DNA of 50,581 nt from Lachnospiraceae bacterium (GCA_017518735.1 JAFWTY010000017.1:1-50581); one strand, 5' to 3'. Positions 1 through 9,844 are shown, counted from the stretch's first letter. A program made the numbers and translations. The notes: generated by a model not told the origin, from the sequence alone.

Positions 1-198
1 GTGGAATATCTTGTGCTTGTGGGTGTAAAACGTCTGGATTCCGCATCTGCCTTTAATCTGAACGATGAACTCGAAGATCTGATGCTTCGAAATGAAAAGA
101 AAGCCAGAAGAAGAAAAAACATCAGCATCGTCGTATTTATTATATCGATATTGATTGCCATTATCGGAGGATATTTCCTCTCTGAATTGTTCTATTAA
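1..198 (+). CDS. C-terminal end of an unrecognised single-pass membrane protein (5' partial)
   Basis: The reading frame is open from the first base of the window to a TAA at 196-198 and gives 65 residues. The GTG at base 1 cannot be judged as a start because nothing upstream is visible, so I treat this as the end of a longer gene. The visible part has an acidic stretch (NDELEDLM), then a strongly basic run (KKARRRK), then one hydrophobic helix of about 20 residues (IVVFIISILIAIIGGYFL) near the C terminus. The basic residues before the helix suggest a cytoplasmic N-terminal part with a C-terminal membrane anchor. I do not recognise the family. It ends 25 bases before polA and may be in the same transcript. 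Confidence 0.5.
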   Translation: MEYLVLVGVKRLDSASAFNLNDELEDLMLRNEKKARRRKNISIVVFIISILIAIIGGYFLSELFY

Positions 199-223
199 TA
201 ATCAACTGTAACGGAAGTTTGTG

Positions 224-2959
224 ATGGGAAAAGTACTGTTAGTTGACGGCCACAGTATTATAAATCGAGCATTCTACGGTGTACCGGATTTGACCAATGT
301 AAATGGTCTTCATACAAATGCGGTATACGGTTTTTTGAATATTCTTTTTAAGACCATGGAGGATGAAAAACCGACTCATCTTGCCGTGGCTTTTGATGTG
401 CATCATCCGACATTTCGTCATGAAATGTATCCGGAATACAAAGGTACCAGACATCCGATACCGGATGAACTCAGAGAACAGGTTCCCGTTTTAAAAGAAC
501 TATTACAGGCCATGAATATTCCGATTATGGAAAGACCGGGACTGGAAGCGGACGATATTCTCGGAACCATGGCGAAAAATGCTCAAAAAAACGGTTTTGA
601 TGCCGTAATTCTTTCGGGCGATCGCGATTTGCTTCAGATTGCGGATGAAAGAATCAAAATCCGTATTCCGAAGACAAAGGGCGGAAAAACGGAAGTCGAA
701 GAATATATGCCAAGAGACGTCGAAGAAAAATACGGCGTTTCACCGCTTGCGTTTATCGATGTCAAGGCTTTGATGGGCGATTCATCCGACAACATTCCGG
801 GTGTTCCGAAAGTCGGAGAAAAGACGGCCATTTCTCTGGTTCAGGAATTTGGAAGTATCGACGGAATCTATGAAAATATCGAAAAGGTTTCCAAACCTGC
901 GATTCGTACGTCTCTGGAAGAAAATAAAGAACTGGCGATATTCTGCAGAAAACTGGTAACGATTGTAACCGATGCAGAATTGCCGTTTACACTCGACGAA
1001 ATGACAATCGGAAACTTCTATAATCCGAATTCTTATGCACGTATCAAGGAACTGGAATTAAAGTCCTTTTATACGAAATTCGATGCTGCTGATACCGGCA
1101 AAAAGAAAGAGACGTCGTCTTTGGTTTTTCCTTCCTACAAAGAAGCCTGCGAAGAGATTGGAAAATTATTTACCAAAGACAGAGTGGGAATCTATTTTGT
1201 ATTCGGGAAAGAGGATGGTGAAACTACTTCGGATACAGTCGGCGAACAGTTGTCTTTATTTGATTTCGGAGCAGCTGAAAAGCCTGCAAAAAAGAAACAC
1301 ATTCTTGCAGCGGGAATTTCGGACGGAGAAAACAATATTGGTTTTGCTGTAAAAGACGCAGCGGAGCAGGAAGAACTTTTGAGTGTTCTGAAGGCGTATA
1401 CGAAGGCCGGAAATAAGATTGTAGTTGAAAATGTAAAACAGTATTATAAGGATTTTTGCGATAAAAACGTAGCCGAGGCAAAGGATGCAAGCGGATTATT
1501 TGAAGACGTTATCATCGGCGCATATCTTTTAAATCCTTTGAAAGGCGATTATGACGTTCATGCCGTAATCGATGAATATGCGGATCCGGATTTTACTCCG
1601 TTTGTTATTCGTTTCGGAAAGAAAACGACGGAAGAACTGTTAAAAGATAATTTTGAGGAGTTTGCTTCGTATCTTGCACAGCTTTCCGGTGGAATTTATG
1701 CTTCCGCAAAAGCAATTGATGAGAAATTAGCTGATTACGGCATGAAAGAATTATATGAAACTCTGGAAATGCCGTTATCGTTTGTATTATACGAAATGGA
1801 GCAGGAAGGAATCCGTATTCTTCCGAATGAACTGCGCGAATACGGCGAGAATCTGGAAGTCCGGATCGAAGAACTGAAGAATGCCATCCACCGTGCAGCC
1901 GGTGAGGAATTCAATATCAATTCTCCGAAACAGCTTGCGGATATCCTGTTTGAGAAGTTAAAACTTCCCGAAGGAAAAAAGACCAAGACCGGATATTCCA
2001 CCGCTGCGGATGTGTTGGAAAAGCTGGCTCCCGAACATGAAATTGTTGCACAGATTCTCGAATACAGAGGATTGTCGAAACTGAAATCCACCTATGCGGA
2101 TGGTTTGGCAACACAGATCGGAGAGGACGGAAGAATTCATACCACCTTCCAGCAGACCGTAACGGCGACCGGACGTCTTTCCTCTACGGAACCGAATCTT
2201 CAGAATATCCCGATCCGTATGGAACTCGGAAGACTGATTCGTAAGGTTTTTGTTCCGAAAGAAGGAAGTCTGTTCATGGATGCAGATTATTCGCAGATTG
2301 AACTTCGAATTCTTGCGCATCTGTCCAAAGACGAACAGTTGATTGAAGCATATAACAGCAATGCCGATATTCACGCGATTACTGCTTCAAAGGTATTTCA
2401 CGTACCGTTCGAAGAAGTGACACCGCTTCTTCGTCGTCGTGCAAAAGCCGTGAATTTCGGTATCGTATACGGAATCAGTTCCTTTGGTTTGAGCCAGGAT
2501 CTGAACTTAAGCAAGAAGGAAGCTCAGGGATATATTGACGAGTATTTCTTAACCTATCCCGGTATTAAGTCTTTCTTAGACGGTGCAGTAGAATCCGCAA
2601 AAAACACAGGCTATTCCGTAACGTTATATAACCGCAGAAGACCGATTCCGGAACTGAAATCATCGAATTTCATGCAGCGTTCCTTCGGAGAACGTGTAGC
2701 CATGAATGCACCGATTCAGGGAACGGCGGCGGATATTATGAAGATTGCAATGCTGCACGTTCGTGATGCACTTGCAAAAGCAGATTTAAAGAGCAGAATT
2801 TTAATCCAGGTTCACGATGAACTCCTTCTGGAAGTCAGAGAAGAGGAATGTGAAACCGTTCAGAAGATCCTGCAAAGCGAAATGGAAAACGCAGCAAATC
2901 TTGCTGTGAAACTGGAAGTAGACTTACATACGGGCAAGACCTGGTATGATGCCAAATAA
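224..2959 (+). CDS. polA: DNA polymerase I
   Basis: This is a full-length family A DNA polymerase (911 aa) for gap filling, repair and removal of Okazaki primers. Residues 1 to about 290 form the 5'-3' exonuclease/flap domain, with acidic motifs such as EADDILG, GDRDLLQIA and GDSSDNIPG. The middle region (about 300-500) has the place of a 3'-5' proofreading domain, but the usual D-x-E motif is not visible (the region reads RVGIYFVFGKEDG), so proofreading is probably lost, as in Bacillus-type enzymes. The polymerase domain has motif A (DADYSQIELR, about residue 686) and motif C (VHDELLLEV, about residue 863). A GTG at 221 precedes the ATG at 224. I prefer 224 because the GGAAG at 213-217 is better spaced from it. 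The fused coaE gene follows after 8 bases. Confidence 0.97.
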   Translation: MGKVLLVDGHSIINRAFYGVPDLTNVNGLHTNAVYGFLNILFKTMEDEKPTHLAVAFDVHHPTFRHEMYPEYKGTRHPIPDELREQVPVLKELLQAMNIPIMERPGLEADDILGTMAKNAQKNGFDAVILSGDRDLLQIADERIKIRIPKTKGGKTEVEEYMPRDVEEKYGVSPLAFIDVKALMGDSSDNIPGVPKVGEKTAISLVQEFGSIDGIYENIEKVSKPAIRTSLEENKELAIFCRKLVTIVTDAELPFTLDEMTIGNFYNPNSYARIKELELKSFYTKFDAADTGKKKETSSLVFPSYKEACEEIGKLFTKDRVGIYFVFGKEDGETTSDTVGEQLSLFDFGAAEKPAKKKHILAAGISDGENNIGFAVKDAAEQEELLSVLKAYTKAGNKIVVENVKQYYKDFCDKNVAEAKDASGLFEDVIIGAYLLNPLKGDYDVHAVIDEYADPDFTPFVIRFGKKTTEELLKDNFEEFASYLAQLSGGIYASAKAIDEKLADYGMKELYETLEMPLSFVLYEMEQEGIRILPNELREYGENLEVRIEELKNAIHRAAGEEFNINSPKQLADILFEKLKLPEGKKTKTGYSTAADVLEKLAPEHEIVAQILEYRGLSKLKSTYADGLATQIGEDGRIHTTFQQTVTATGRLSSTEPNLQNIPIRMELGRLIRKVFVPKEGSLFMDADYSQIELRILAHLSKDEQLIEAYNSNADIHAITASKVFHVPFEEVTPLLRRRAKAVNFGIVYGISSFGLSQDLNLSKKEAQGYIDEYFLTYPGIKSFLDGAVESAKNTGYSVTLYNRRRPIPELKSSNFMQRSFGERVAMNAPIQGTAADIMKIAMLHVRDALAKADLKSRILIQVHDELLLEVREEECETVQKILQSEMENAANLAVKLEVDLHTGKTWYDAK

Positions 2960-2967
2960 AGGAAATT

Positions 2968-5466
2968 ATGGACAACGGTAATACCAAAGCTGGAAAATTG
3001 ATTGGCATGACCGGCGGCGTGGGAAGCGGAAAGTCAACGGCTCTTTCGTACTTAAAAGAGTTCTATGGCTGTGAAGTTTTGTTAGCCGACGAGATTGGCT
3101 TAAAGCTTGAAGAAAAGGGAGGGGAGTGTTTCCGTCCCCTTGTTGAATTGTTGTCCGAAGACATCCTCGGTTCCAACGGAGAGATTGACCGCGCAAAAAT
3201 GGCTGCCCTCATTTTTGATGACGAGGAACTGTTAAAGAAAGTCAATGAAATTGTTCATCCTGCGGTACGTAAGGCTGTTGAAAAGAGAGTTGCCGAAGTA
3301 AGAAGGATGACTCCCGATAAGACGATATTCCTGGAGTCTGCGATTTTTGTGGAAGCAGGTTATCTGGATATGCTCGATGAACTTTGGGTAATCACGTCAA
3401 ATCCCGAAGTTCGCAAAGAAAGACTGAAGGGAAGTCGCGGATATACGGATGAAAAATGTGCTTCCATAATGGACAGTCAGTTTTCGGATGCGGAATACAA
3501 AGCCTACGCTGACCATATCCTGGTAAATGATGGGGAAAAAGAAAAGTTGTTCCGGCAGATTGATGAACTCATGACAGAGCCTGTATTCGGCCTCGATATC
3601 GGAACAAGAAGCGTGGTCGGTACCGTAGGATTCTTAAAAGGCGGTTTGTTCCATGTTTGCGCACAGGTTGTAAAAGAGCATGATACCCGTTCCATGATGG
3701 ACGGTCAGATTCATGATGTTGCAAAAGTGGCTGCGACAATCCGGGACGTAAAAGAGGAACTGGAAGCAAAGACCGGAACAAGTCTGAAACGTGTTTGTAT
3801 CGCAGCTGCAGGCCGTGTGTTAAAGACCATACTGATTCATGAGGATCTGACTTTTGAGACCGATATCGTAATCGAGGGCGAGGAGATTTACGAACTCCAA
3901 TCCATGGCTTTGGAAAAAGCTTATCGTGATTTTGTCGGAAAAGAAAACAGTGACGAAAAATTCTATCTGGTCGGTCATACCGTTACAAAAACATATTTAA
4001 ACGGAAATCCGATCGGTAATCTGGAAAACCAGAAAGGTCATATGATTGGCCTGGACTTAATCGCAACCTTCCTTCCGGAAGACGTGGTGGAAGGTCTTTA
4101 CAGAGCAGTAGAGATGGCCGGACTGGAAGTGGCAAATCTGACATTGGAGCCGATTGCCGCATCCATCGTTGCAATTCCCGAAAAATTCCGTATGTTAAAT
4201 ATTGCCCTTGTTGATGTAGGAGCCGGTACCTCGGATATCTGCATTACCGATGACGGTGCAGTGACGGCTTACGGAATGCTTCCGAAGGCTGGTGATGCAC
4301 TGACTGAAATCATTGCAAAGCATTGCCTTGTAGAATTCAATGTGGCGGAAGAGATTAAGAGAAAAGCCGGTAAGGAAGAAGAAATTTCCTATGAAGACAT
4401 TCTGGGAATTCCGAATGTGATCAAAGCTTCCAAAGTCCGTGAAATCCTGGATGATGAGCTTTCCGAAATGACAAAGGAAGTTGCGGAACTGATGATTCGA
4501 TTAAACGGCGGAAAACCGGTCAGCGCGATTTTTGTTGTCGGTGGCGGCGGACTAGTGGAAGGATACACCGAAAAACTTGCCGAGAATATGAATATTCCGG
4601 TGAATCGTGTGGCACTTCGAGGAGAGGAAGTTCTCGGAAGATTTGTTTTTGAAGACGATTCCGTGAAACATGATTCCATGATGGTAACACCTCTCGGTAT
4701 CTGTTTGAATTATTACGATCAGAACAACAACTTCATTTACGTGACCGTAAACGGAGAACGTGTGAAATTATACAATAACGGTAACTTACGTGTTTCCGAT
4801 GCCCTGATGCAGATGGCGGTTCCGAATGAGGATATCTTCCCGAAGAGAGGAAGAACAATCCGTTTTACGGTGAATGGAGAAACCAGACTCTTAAAGGGTA
4901 CACTCGGGGATGCGGCTATTATCACCATCAATGAGGAAGTTGCAAACATTCACAGTTCCGTTCGCAAAAATGACCGCGTTGCAATTCTGTTTTCCACCCG
5001 TGGAACAGATGCTTACTGTAAGATTTCCGAACTCTCGGAATATCGCAAATATGTGGACGAACCGATTGCAATTCTTGTAAACAATCATAAAGAAACTCCG
5101 GCGTATGATATTCAGGACGGAGATATTATTTCGATTGCACCGACTTTTGAAATCGAGGGTGAATGGGGAGAGAAGGAACCTCACAATGAATTGTCTCACG
5201 AGGCAGTCAGGGAACCTGTCGTACAAAAGAAAGTGGAATCCATCCAGACCTCTTTTAAGGAATTTGCCGTTGTGGTAAACGGGGATGTGATTTTCATGAA
5301 GGGAAAAGAGAAATACATCTTTGTGGATGTTTTTGATTATATCGATTTTGATTTAAAGAGTCCGAAAGGCAGAAAAATCGTAACGAAGGTCAACGGTGTT
5401 TCGGTTGCCAATTTCATGCAGGAATTGCAGGAAAACAGTATCATTGAGATTTACTGGGAGGATTAA
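2968..5466 (+). CDS. coaE: Dephospho-CoA kinase fused to an FtsA/PilM-like actin-fold ATPase
   Basis: One uninterrupted 832-residue frame carries two proteins that are normally separate. Residues 1 to about 200 are dephospho-CoA kinase, the last step of coenzyme A synthesis, with the P-loop GGVGSGKST and the length of a complete CoaE. From the ATG at 3571 (residue 202) an actin/Hsp70-fold ATPase of the FtsA/PilM type begins: phosphate-1 motif LDIGTRSVVG, phosphate-2 motif VDVGAGTSDICI, and adenosine motif VVGGGGLVEGYTEKL. The last 250 residues or so hold beta-rich segments (for example VTVNGERVKLYNNG and FAVVVNGDVIF) that I cannot assign. No stop codon separates the halves, and I see no convincing Shine-Dalgarno before 3571, so a true fusion product is likely. 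The FtsA-like part may act in the envelope or division, but its role is not known to me. The gene sits between polA and walJ. Confidence 0.85.
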   Translation: MDNGNTKAGKLIGMTGGVGSGKSTALSYLKEFYGCEVLLADEIGLKLEEKGGECFRPLVELLSEDILGSNGEIDRAKMAALIFDDEELLKKVNEIVHPAVRKAVEKRVAEVRRMTPDKTIFLESAIFVEAGYLDMLDELWVITSNPEVRKERLKGSRGYTDEKCASIMDSQFSDAEYKAYADHILVNDGEKEKLFRQIDELMTEPVFGLDIGTRSVVGTVGFLKGGLFHVCAQVVKEHDTRSMMDGQIHDVAKVAATIRDVKEELEAKTGTSLKRVCIAAAGRVLKTILIHEDLTFETDIVIEGEEIYELQSMALEKAYRDFVGKENSDEKFYLVGHTVTKTYLNGNPIGNLENQKGHMIGLDLIATFLPEDVVEGLYRAVEMAGLEVANLTLEPIAASIVAIPEKFRMLNIALVDVGAGTSDICITDDGAVTAYGMLPKAGDALTEIIAKHCLVEFNVAEEIKRKAGKEEEISYEDILGIPNVIKASKVREILDDELSEMTKEVAELMIRLNGGKPVSAIFVVGGGGLVEGYTEKLAENMNIPVNRVALRGEEVLGRFVFEDDSVKHDSMMVTPLGICLNYYDQNNNFIYVTVNGERVKLYNNGNLRVSDALMQMAVPNEDIFPKRGRTIRFTVNGETRLLKGTLGDAAIITINEEVANIHSSVRKNDRVAILFSTRGTDAYCKISELSEYRKYVDEPIAILVNNHKETPAYDIQDGDIISIAPTFEIEGEWGEKEPHNELSHEAVREPVVQKKVESIQTSFKEFAVVVNGDVIFMKGKEKYIFVDVFDYIDFDLKSPKGRKIVTKVNGVSVANFMQELQENSIIEIYWED

Positions 5467-5472
5467 CGATTC

Positions 5473-6270
5473 ATGAGACTGGTAAGTCTTGCGAGCGGAA
5501 GCAGCGGAAACTGCATATATGTCGGAAACGAGAATACGCATCTTCTTGTGGATGTCGGAATCAGCGGGAAAAAGACCGAAGAGGGCTTAAACCAGATTGG
5601 ACTGACGCTCGGAGATATCGACGGAATTTTGATTACGCATGAGCACATCGATCACATCGGAGGACTCGGCGTTATTTCCAGAAAATACGGAATTCCGATC
5701 TATGCAACGCGAGGGACGTTTGAGGGAATTCGCAAAACGACAAGCGTAGGAGAAATAGACGGAGGTCTGTTTCATGCAGTAGAAGCGGAATTGCCGTTTT
5801 TGGTAAAAAATCTGGAAGTGGATCCCCTCGAGATCAAACATGATGCCAGAGAACCCGTGGCTTACAGATTTTACGATCAGGCCAAAAAGGCGGCCATTGT
5901 TACCGACCTCGGAACCTACGATCAGAAAATCGTGGATGCGCTTCAGGGATTTGATATTTTGTTTCTGGAAGCAAATCATGATATCAATATGCTTCAGGTC
6001 GGGAAATATCCTTATCCGTTAAAACAACGCATTTTATCCGACCGAGGGCACCTATCCAACGAATCCTGCGGAAGGCTGTTATCGAGATTATTGCATGACG
6101 GAGTAAGGTATGTGGAACTCGGGCACTTAAGCCATGAGAACAATCTTCCGGAACTTGCATATGAAACAGTAAAGCTTGAGGTAACGATCGGAGACAATCC
6201 TTATGACGGGAATGATTTTCCGATTTATGTTGCAAAGCGAAGCGAAGTTTCGAGAATTCTGGAAATTTAA
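5473..6270 (+). CDS. walJ: WalJ/YycJ-type metallo-beta-lactamase fold hydrolase
   Basis: The 265-residue product is a single-domain metallo-beta-lactamase-fold protein. The start MRLVSLASGSSGNC followed by LLVDVGISGKK is typical of the YycJ/WalJ group. The metal-binding motif HEHIDHIGG is at about residues 56-64, and further expected ligands lie in TDLGTYD, LEANHD and LGHLSHENN. Relatives in Firmicutes have been linked to the WalRK cell-wall regulon and to 5'-3' exonuclease activity in mismatch repair. Here the setting next to polA would fit a DNA role, but that is inference. No WalR or WalK is nearby. The gene starts 6 bases after the fused coaE gene, so the two are probably cotranscribed. 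Confidence 0.88.
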   Translation: MRLVSLASGSSGNCIYVGNENTHLLVDVGISGKKTEEGLNQIGLTLGDIDGILITHEHIDHIGGLGVISRKYGIPIYATRGTFEGIRKTTSVGEIDGGLFHAVEAELPFLVKNLEVDPLEIKHDAREPVAYRFYDQAKKAAIVTDLGTYDQKIVDALQGFDILFLEANHDINMLQVGKYPYPLKQRILSDRGHLSNESCGRLLSRLLHDGVRYVELGHLSHENNLPELAYETVKLEVTIGDNPYDGNDFPIYVAKRSEVSRILEI

Positions 6271-6298
6271 TTGACTACAATAGAAAGAGAGAAAATGT

Positions 6299-6571
6299 AT
6301 GAAAAAAACAATCATTACGGTAGTAGGAAAAGACGGAGTCGGCATCATTGCCAAAGTATGTACCTATCTTGCAAACAACAAGGTAAACATTGAAGATATT
6401 TCACAGACCATCGTTCATGGGTATTTCAACATGATGATGATTGCAGACATGAATAATTCCTCCAAGGCGTTTGAAGAAATCGCTTCCGAACTTGCCCAGA
6501 TCGGAGAGGAAATCGGCGTTGTTATTCGTATGCAGAGGGAAGAGATTTTTGATTCCATGCACAGAATTTAA
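6299..6571 (+). CDS. ACT domain protein (UPF0237 family)
   Basis: This 90-residue protein is essentially a single ACT domain, the small ligand-binding fold found in amino-acid-responsive regulators. It opens with MKKTIITVVGKDGVGIIAKV and continues NNKVNIEDISQTIVHGYFNMMMIADM, the pattern of the UPF0237 group. The ligand is unknown. An AGAGAGAAA stretch lies upstream of the ATG. It is followed 36 bases later by the PFL-family gene. This two-gene order is common in Firmicutes and suggests that the ACT protein regulates or partners the PFL protein, which is inference from the pairing only. Confidence 0.9.
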   Translation: MKKTIITVVGKDGVGIIAKVCTYLANNKVNIEDISQTIVHGYFNMMMIADMNNSSKAFEEIASELAQIGEEIGVVIRMQREEIFDSMHRI

Positions 6572-6607
6572 AACGCGACAGGCGATATTTATGCAGAGGT
6601 GAAATAG

Positions 6608-7972
6608 ATGATTACAAGAAACGAAGTATTAGAGACGAATGAAATGATTGAGAAGGAAAACCTCGACGTACGTACGATTACGATGGGTATTTCCTTATTG
6701 GACTGTATGGATTCCGACCTGGAAACATGCAGAAAAAAGATAAAAGAAAAAATCTTATCAAAGGCATCCAATCTCGTAAAAACCGGTAAGGATATCGAGC
6801 GTGAATTCGGAATTCCGATCGTAAACAAAAGAATTTCCGTTACGCCGATTGCAATCGTAGGTTCTGCCTGCTGTAAAACACCGGAAGATTATGCGGCAAT
6901 TGCAAAGACGTTGGATGATGTAGCCAAAGAAGTCGGTGTGAATTTTATCGGTGGTTATTCCGCGCTGGTAAGCAAGGGAAGTACCCCTTCGGATGAACTT
7001 TTGATGAAGTCCATTCCACTGGCTCTTTCCACAACGGACCGTGTATGTTCGTCCATTAACCTTGGTTCCACCAAGACCGGTATCAATATGGATGCGGTTC
7101 GCCTGATGGGAGATATCATTAAGGAAACTGCGGAAAGAACAAAAGAAGCGGATTCTCTGGGATGCGCAAAGCTTGTGGTTTTCTGTAATGCACCGGACGA
7201 TAATCCGTTCATGGCAGGTGCATTCCACGGCGTGACCGAAGGCGACTGTGTTATTCATGTCGGCGTTTCCGGTCCGGGTGTTGTAAAGACAGCGCTTGAA
7301 AAAGTCAGAGGAGAGAACTTTGAGGTTCTTTGTGAGACGATTAAGAAAACGGCATTTAAGGTTACCCGTGTCGGCCAGCTGGTTGCCAAAGAAGCATCCG
7401 CAAGACTCGGTGTACCCTTTGGTATTATTGATTTATCCCTTGCTCCGACACCTGCAATCGGAGATTCCGTTGCCGATATTCTCTGTGAAATCGGTCTGGA
7501 ATATGCCGGTGCACCAGGTACAACTGCAGCACTGGCATTATTGAATGACCAGGTCAAAAAAGGCGGAGTCATGGCATCCTCTTATGTCGGTGGTTTAAGC
7601 GGTGCCTTCATTCCGGTATCTGAAGACCAGGGCATGATCAATGCGGTCGAAGCAGGTGCTTTAACCATTGAAAAACTCGAAGCAATGACCTGCGTATGCT
7701 CCGTAGGACTTGATATGATTGCAATTCCAGGCGATACACCGAACACAACCATTTCCGGTATTATTGCAGACGAACTTGCCATCGGTATGGTAAACCAGAA
7801 AACCACTGCGGTTCGTATCATTCCGGTTATCGGAAAAGGTGTGGGCGAGACTGTTGAATTCGGCGGACTTTTGGGACATGCACCGATTATGCCCGTTAAC
7901 CGTTTCGGATGTGAGAACTTTGTAAATCGCGGTGGAAGAATCCCCGCACCGATTCACAGTTTTAAGAACTGA
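6608..7972 (+). CDS. PFL family protein (UPF0210/DUF711)
   Basis: The product is 454 residues, the normal length for the UPF0210/DUF711 group, a family remotely related to pyruvate formate-lyase. It lacks an evident glycyl-radical loop and has no assigned reaction that I know of. Recognisable stretches are [33 protein letters not shown] at the start (read in two parts), [11 protein letters not shown], and the C-terminal [14 protein letters not shown]. It follows the ACT gene and is the last gene of the polA block, with a strong terminator starting 20 bases after its stop. The pairing points to an amino-acid-sensing control of an unknown enzyme. The start ATG at 6608 has AGAGGTG just upstream. 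Confidence 0.9.
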   Translation: MITRNEVLETNEMIEKENLDVRTITMGISLLDCMDSDLETCRKKIKEKILSKASNLVKTGKDIEREFGIPIVNKRISVTPIAIVGSACCKTPEDYAAIAKTLDDVAKEVGVNFIGGYSALVSKGSTPSDELLMKSIPLALSTTDRVCSSINLGSTKTGINMDAVRLMGDIIKETAERTKEADSLGCAKLVVFCNAPDDNPFMAGAFHGVTEGDCVIHVGVSGPGVVKTALEKVRGENFEVLCETIKKTAFKVTRVGQLVAKEASARLGVPFGIIDLSLAPTPAIGDSVADILCEIGLEYAGAPGTTAALALLNDQVKKGGVMASSYVGGLSGAFIPVSEDQGMINAVEAGALTIEKLEAMTCVCSVGLDMIAIPGDTPNTTISGIIADELAIGMVNQKTTAVRIIPVIGKGVGETVEFGGLLGHAPIMPVNRFGCENFVNRGGRIPAPIHSFKN

Positions 7973-7991
7973 TTTGTTTATGACAGAAGAG

Positions 7992-8022
7992 AAAAGGTTC
8001 GCCGGTTGGCGAACCTTTTTTG
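7992..8022 (+). terminator. Rho-independent terminator after the PFL gene
   Basis: A 12-bp perfect stem, AAAAGGTTCGCC (7992-8003) with GGCGAACCTTTT, closes a GGTT tetraloop and runs into a T tract ending near 8021. It lies 20 bases after the PFL stop and separates the polA block from the convergent tmcAL gene. Confidence 0.92.
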
Positions 8023-8069
8023 TATGGAAATGTTGAATGATTAACCTAATAAAGAATACGGAAATGTAT

Positions 8070-9305
8070 TTAAACTCTTACGATTTCACGGGAATACTCG
8101 CTAATCGTTGCGGCATGGAATTTTTCCGTAACGAGAGTATCGTAAATATGTGCGGCCTGAATATCCCCTTCGAGCATTGTCATTCCCCGGTCGTCCAAAT
8201 GATTCTTGGCATCGGCAAGTTTGGAGAGCAGAGGAATAGTGGAATGGTTCTTAATCTCGGTGAGCAGATCTTTGCTTTCTTCACGGAAGCCGAGCATTCT
8301 TGCATAGTAAATATAATCGTCTGCTTTAAACTGATCCATGCGGTCCTTACGGATGTTTAAAAGAATGTGTAACAGACTGCGGCTTACTCTTGCGTATGTA
8401 ATGTCCTTGGATTTTAACAGATCGCAGAACTGGGAAAACGAAGAGTAGCGGTTTAAGTTTTTGAGGATCTTATCGGAAAAGTCCGAGGAGATGTCCACGT
8501 AGGAAGTATATCCGGTAGAGGCATCCAGCAATAACTTGTATTTCAGCATTGCGGAGATATCCTGTTCAAAAATCGGGAAGGTTTCATTAAACTCTTCCTT
8601 CATGATATCGAAGACATAATAGGGAACCTGGGGTCTGATTTTGTCGAGTTCACCGGTTTCATAAACGGATTCTCGGATTGCCATGGCAGAACTTAAAGTG
8701 GACTGAACCATACGATCATGATATCCGGAACCGATACGGAGATTGGTGAAAGGTTCGATCGAACTTCCGCGCTGTTTGATGGCACGTAAATATTCAAAAC
8801 CGAGGATGTTGTTCGGTTCGCTCATGGCCTGAACATGTTCGAAAGAATCGGGAATCATTTCCTTAATGGTTTGCGCACGGGCAATCGGGTAGGAAAGCCC
8901 GGTTTTCATTTTTTCACGAATGACATCGTGGAGTTCTTCCTTACGATCGTTTAAAATGTCGGCAATGTCGTTTAATAAGCCGATGTCGCCGCATTCACTT
9001 CCGAAACATAAGGAATCCACGATTCCGAGTTTGTCGAGTAATGCAATGGAACCGGAAGCAAAGAATTCCGCGCTTCCGACAGAATAGTAAAGCGGTAATT
9101 CCAGAACTAAATCCGCACCGCCTTTTAAAGCCATTTCGGTTCTTTTGTATTTGTCCAAAAAAGCAGGAAGTCCGCGCTGTGTAAAATCGCCGGACATTAC
9201 GACAACAACTTTGTCTGCACCGGTGATTTCGCGTGCCTGCTTAATCTGGTTTTCATGTCCGTTGTGAAACGGATTATATTCAGCTACAATTCCGCAAACT
9301 TTCAT
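8070..9305 (-). CDS. tmcAL: tRNA(Met) cytidine acetate ligase (TmcAL, YlbM family)
   Basis: Read on the minus strand, the 411-residue product starts MKVCGIVAEYNPFHNGH. The HNGH tetrad is the nucleotidyltransferase HxGH motif. In Bacillus this family makes N4-acetylcytidine at the wobble position of elongator tRNA-Met from acetate and ATP. Further family-like stretches are MSGDFTQRGLP and LELPLYYSVGSAEFFASG. The frame is open for 56 more codons upstream, but I choose the ATG at 9303-9305 because AAAGGGGAGA precedes it at good spacing and the family starts exactly there. It stands alone on the minus strand between a terminator and the divergent lipoprotein gene, with a possible promoter at 9343-9371. 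Confidence 0.93.
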   Translation of the reverse strand: MKVCGIVAEYNPFHNGHENQIKQAREITGADKVVVVMSGDFTQRGLPAFLDKYKRTEMALKGGADLVLELPLYYSVGSAEFFASGSIALLDKLGIVDSLCFGSECGDIGLLNDIADILNDRKEELHDVIREKMKTGLSYPIARAQTIKEMIPDSFEHVQAMSEPNNILGFEYLRAIKQRGSSIEPFTNLRIGSGYHDRMVQSTLSSAMAIRESVYETGELDKIRPQVPYYVFDIMKEEFNETFPIFEQDISAMLKYKLLLDASTGYTSYVDISSDFSDKILKNLNRYSSFSQFCDLLKSKDITYARVSRSLLHILLNIRKDRMDQFKADDYIYYARMLGFREESKDLLTEIKNHSTIPLLSKLADAKNHLDDRGMTMLEGDIQAAHIYDTLVTEKFHAATISEYSREIVRV

Positions 9306-9342
9306 TTTTCTCCCCTTTATCTGTTCGGTTTCAAACATCTTT

Positions 9343-9371
9343 ACTGTATCAAATAAAAGCATTCGTGGCAA
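9343..9371 (-). promoter_or_regulatory. Possible sigma-A promoter of tmcAL
   Basis: On the minus strand a TTGCCA (-35, 9366-9371) and TACAGT (-10, 9343-9348) are separated by 17 bases and sit about 38 bases upstream of the tmcAL start. Both boxes are imperfect, so this is a tentative call. Confidence 0.38.
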
Positions 9372-9460
9372 GAAGCGGATTTGGGATTTTGGGTGGACAC
9401 ATTTTGAGAAAAAATATAGAATGAAACTGTAGTGTAATAATTGATTCGGGGGAATGAAAA

Positions 9461-9844
9461 ATGAAAAAAACAAATTTCAAAATAGTTGCATTGATGCTTG
9501 CAATGATTACGGTATTTGTCTTTTGCATGACGGCTTGTTCGGGTGGAGGTGAACCGGACGGAGCGCAGGGCGAATACCTTTTTGAATGGGAAAAACTGGC
9601 CGTTATTACCAGAACCGATTATGATTATAAGTTTATCCTGGATGGCCACGGCGGTGGAGAATATCATCACAAAGGATCCGTTCATAAGATCAAATATGAG
9701 TATCAGACAAGCGGAGATATCAATATCAAAGATACGATAACGGGCATCAAGTACAATGGTACTTTAATCAACGGGGAACTGCATATTTATGACGGAGATC
9801 CGAACAGTGATATGGTTTCGGAATTCATGTATAAAAAGCAGTAA
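9461..9844 (+). CDS. Small putative lipoprotein
   Basis: The 127-residue product starts with a lysine-containing N terminus (MKKTNFK), a hydrophobic core (IVALMLAMITVFVFC) and a lipobox-like MTACSGGG, so it should be lipid-modified at the cysteine near residue 26 and anchored outside the membrane. The mature part is about 100 residues, rich in Gly, Asp, Tyr and Lys, with a beta-rich look (YKFILDGHGGGEYHHKG, TGIKYNGTLINGELHIYDG). I do not recognise a named family. GGGGGA lies upstream of the ATG. A second, smaller lipoprotein gene follows after 111 bases. Confidence 0.78.
   Translation: MKKTNFKIVALMLAMITVFVFCMTACSGGGEPDGAQGEYLFEWEKLAVITRTDYDYKFILDGHGGGEYHHKGSVHKIKYEYQTSGDINIKDTITGIKYNGTLINGELHIYDGDPNSDMVSEFMYKKQ

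Noticed and set aside
9306..9473. Upstream extension of tmcAL by 56 codons
   Set aside because: The family start MKVCGIVAEYNPFHNGH and a good ribosome binding site sit at 9305. The extension overlaps the divergent lipoprotein start and shows no family likeness.
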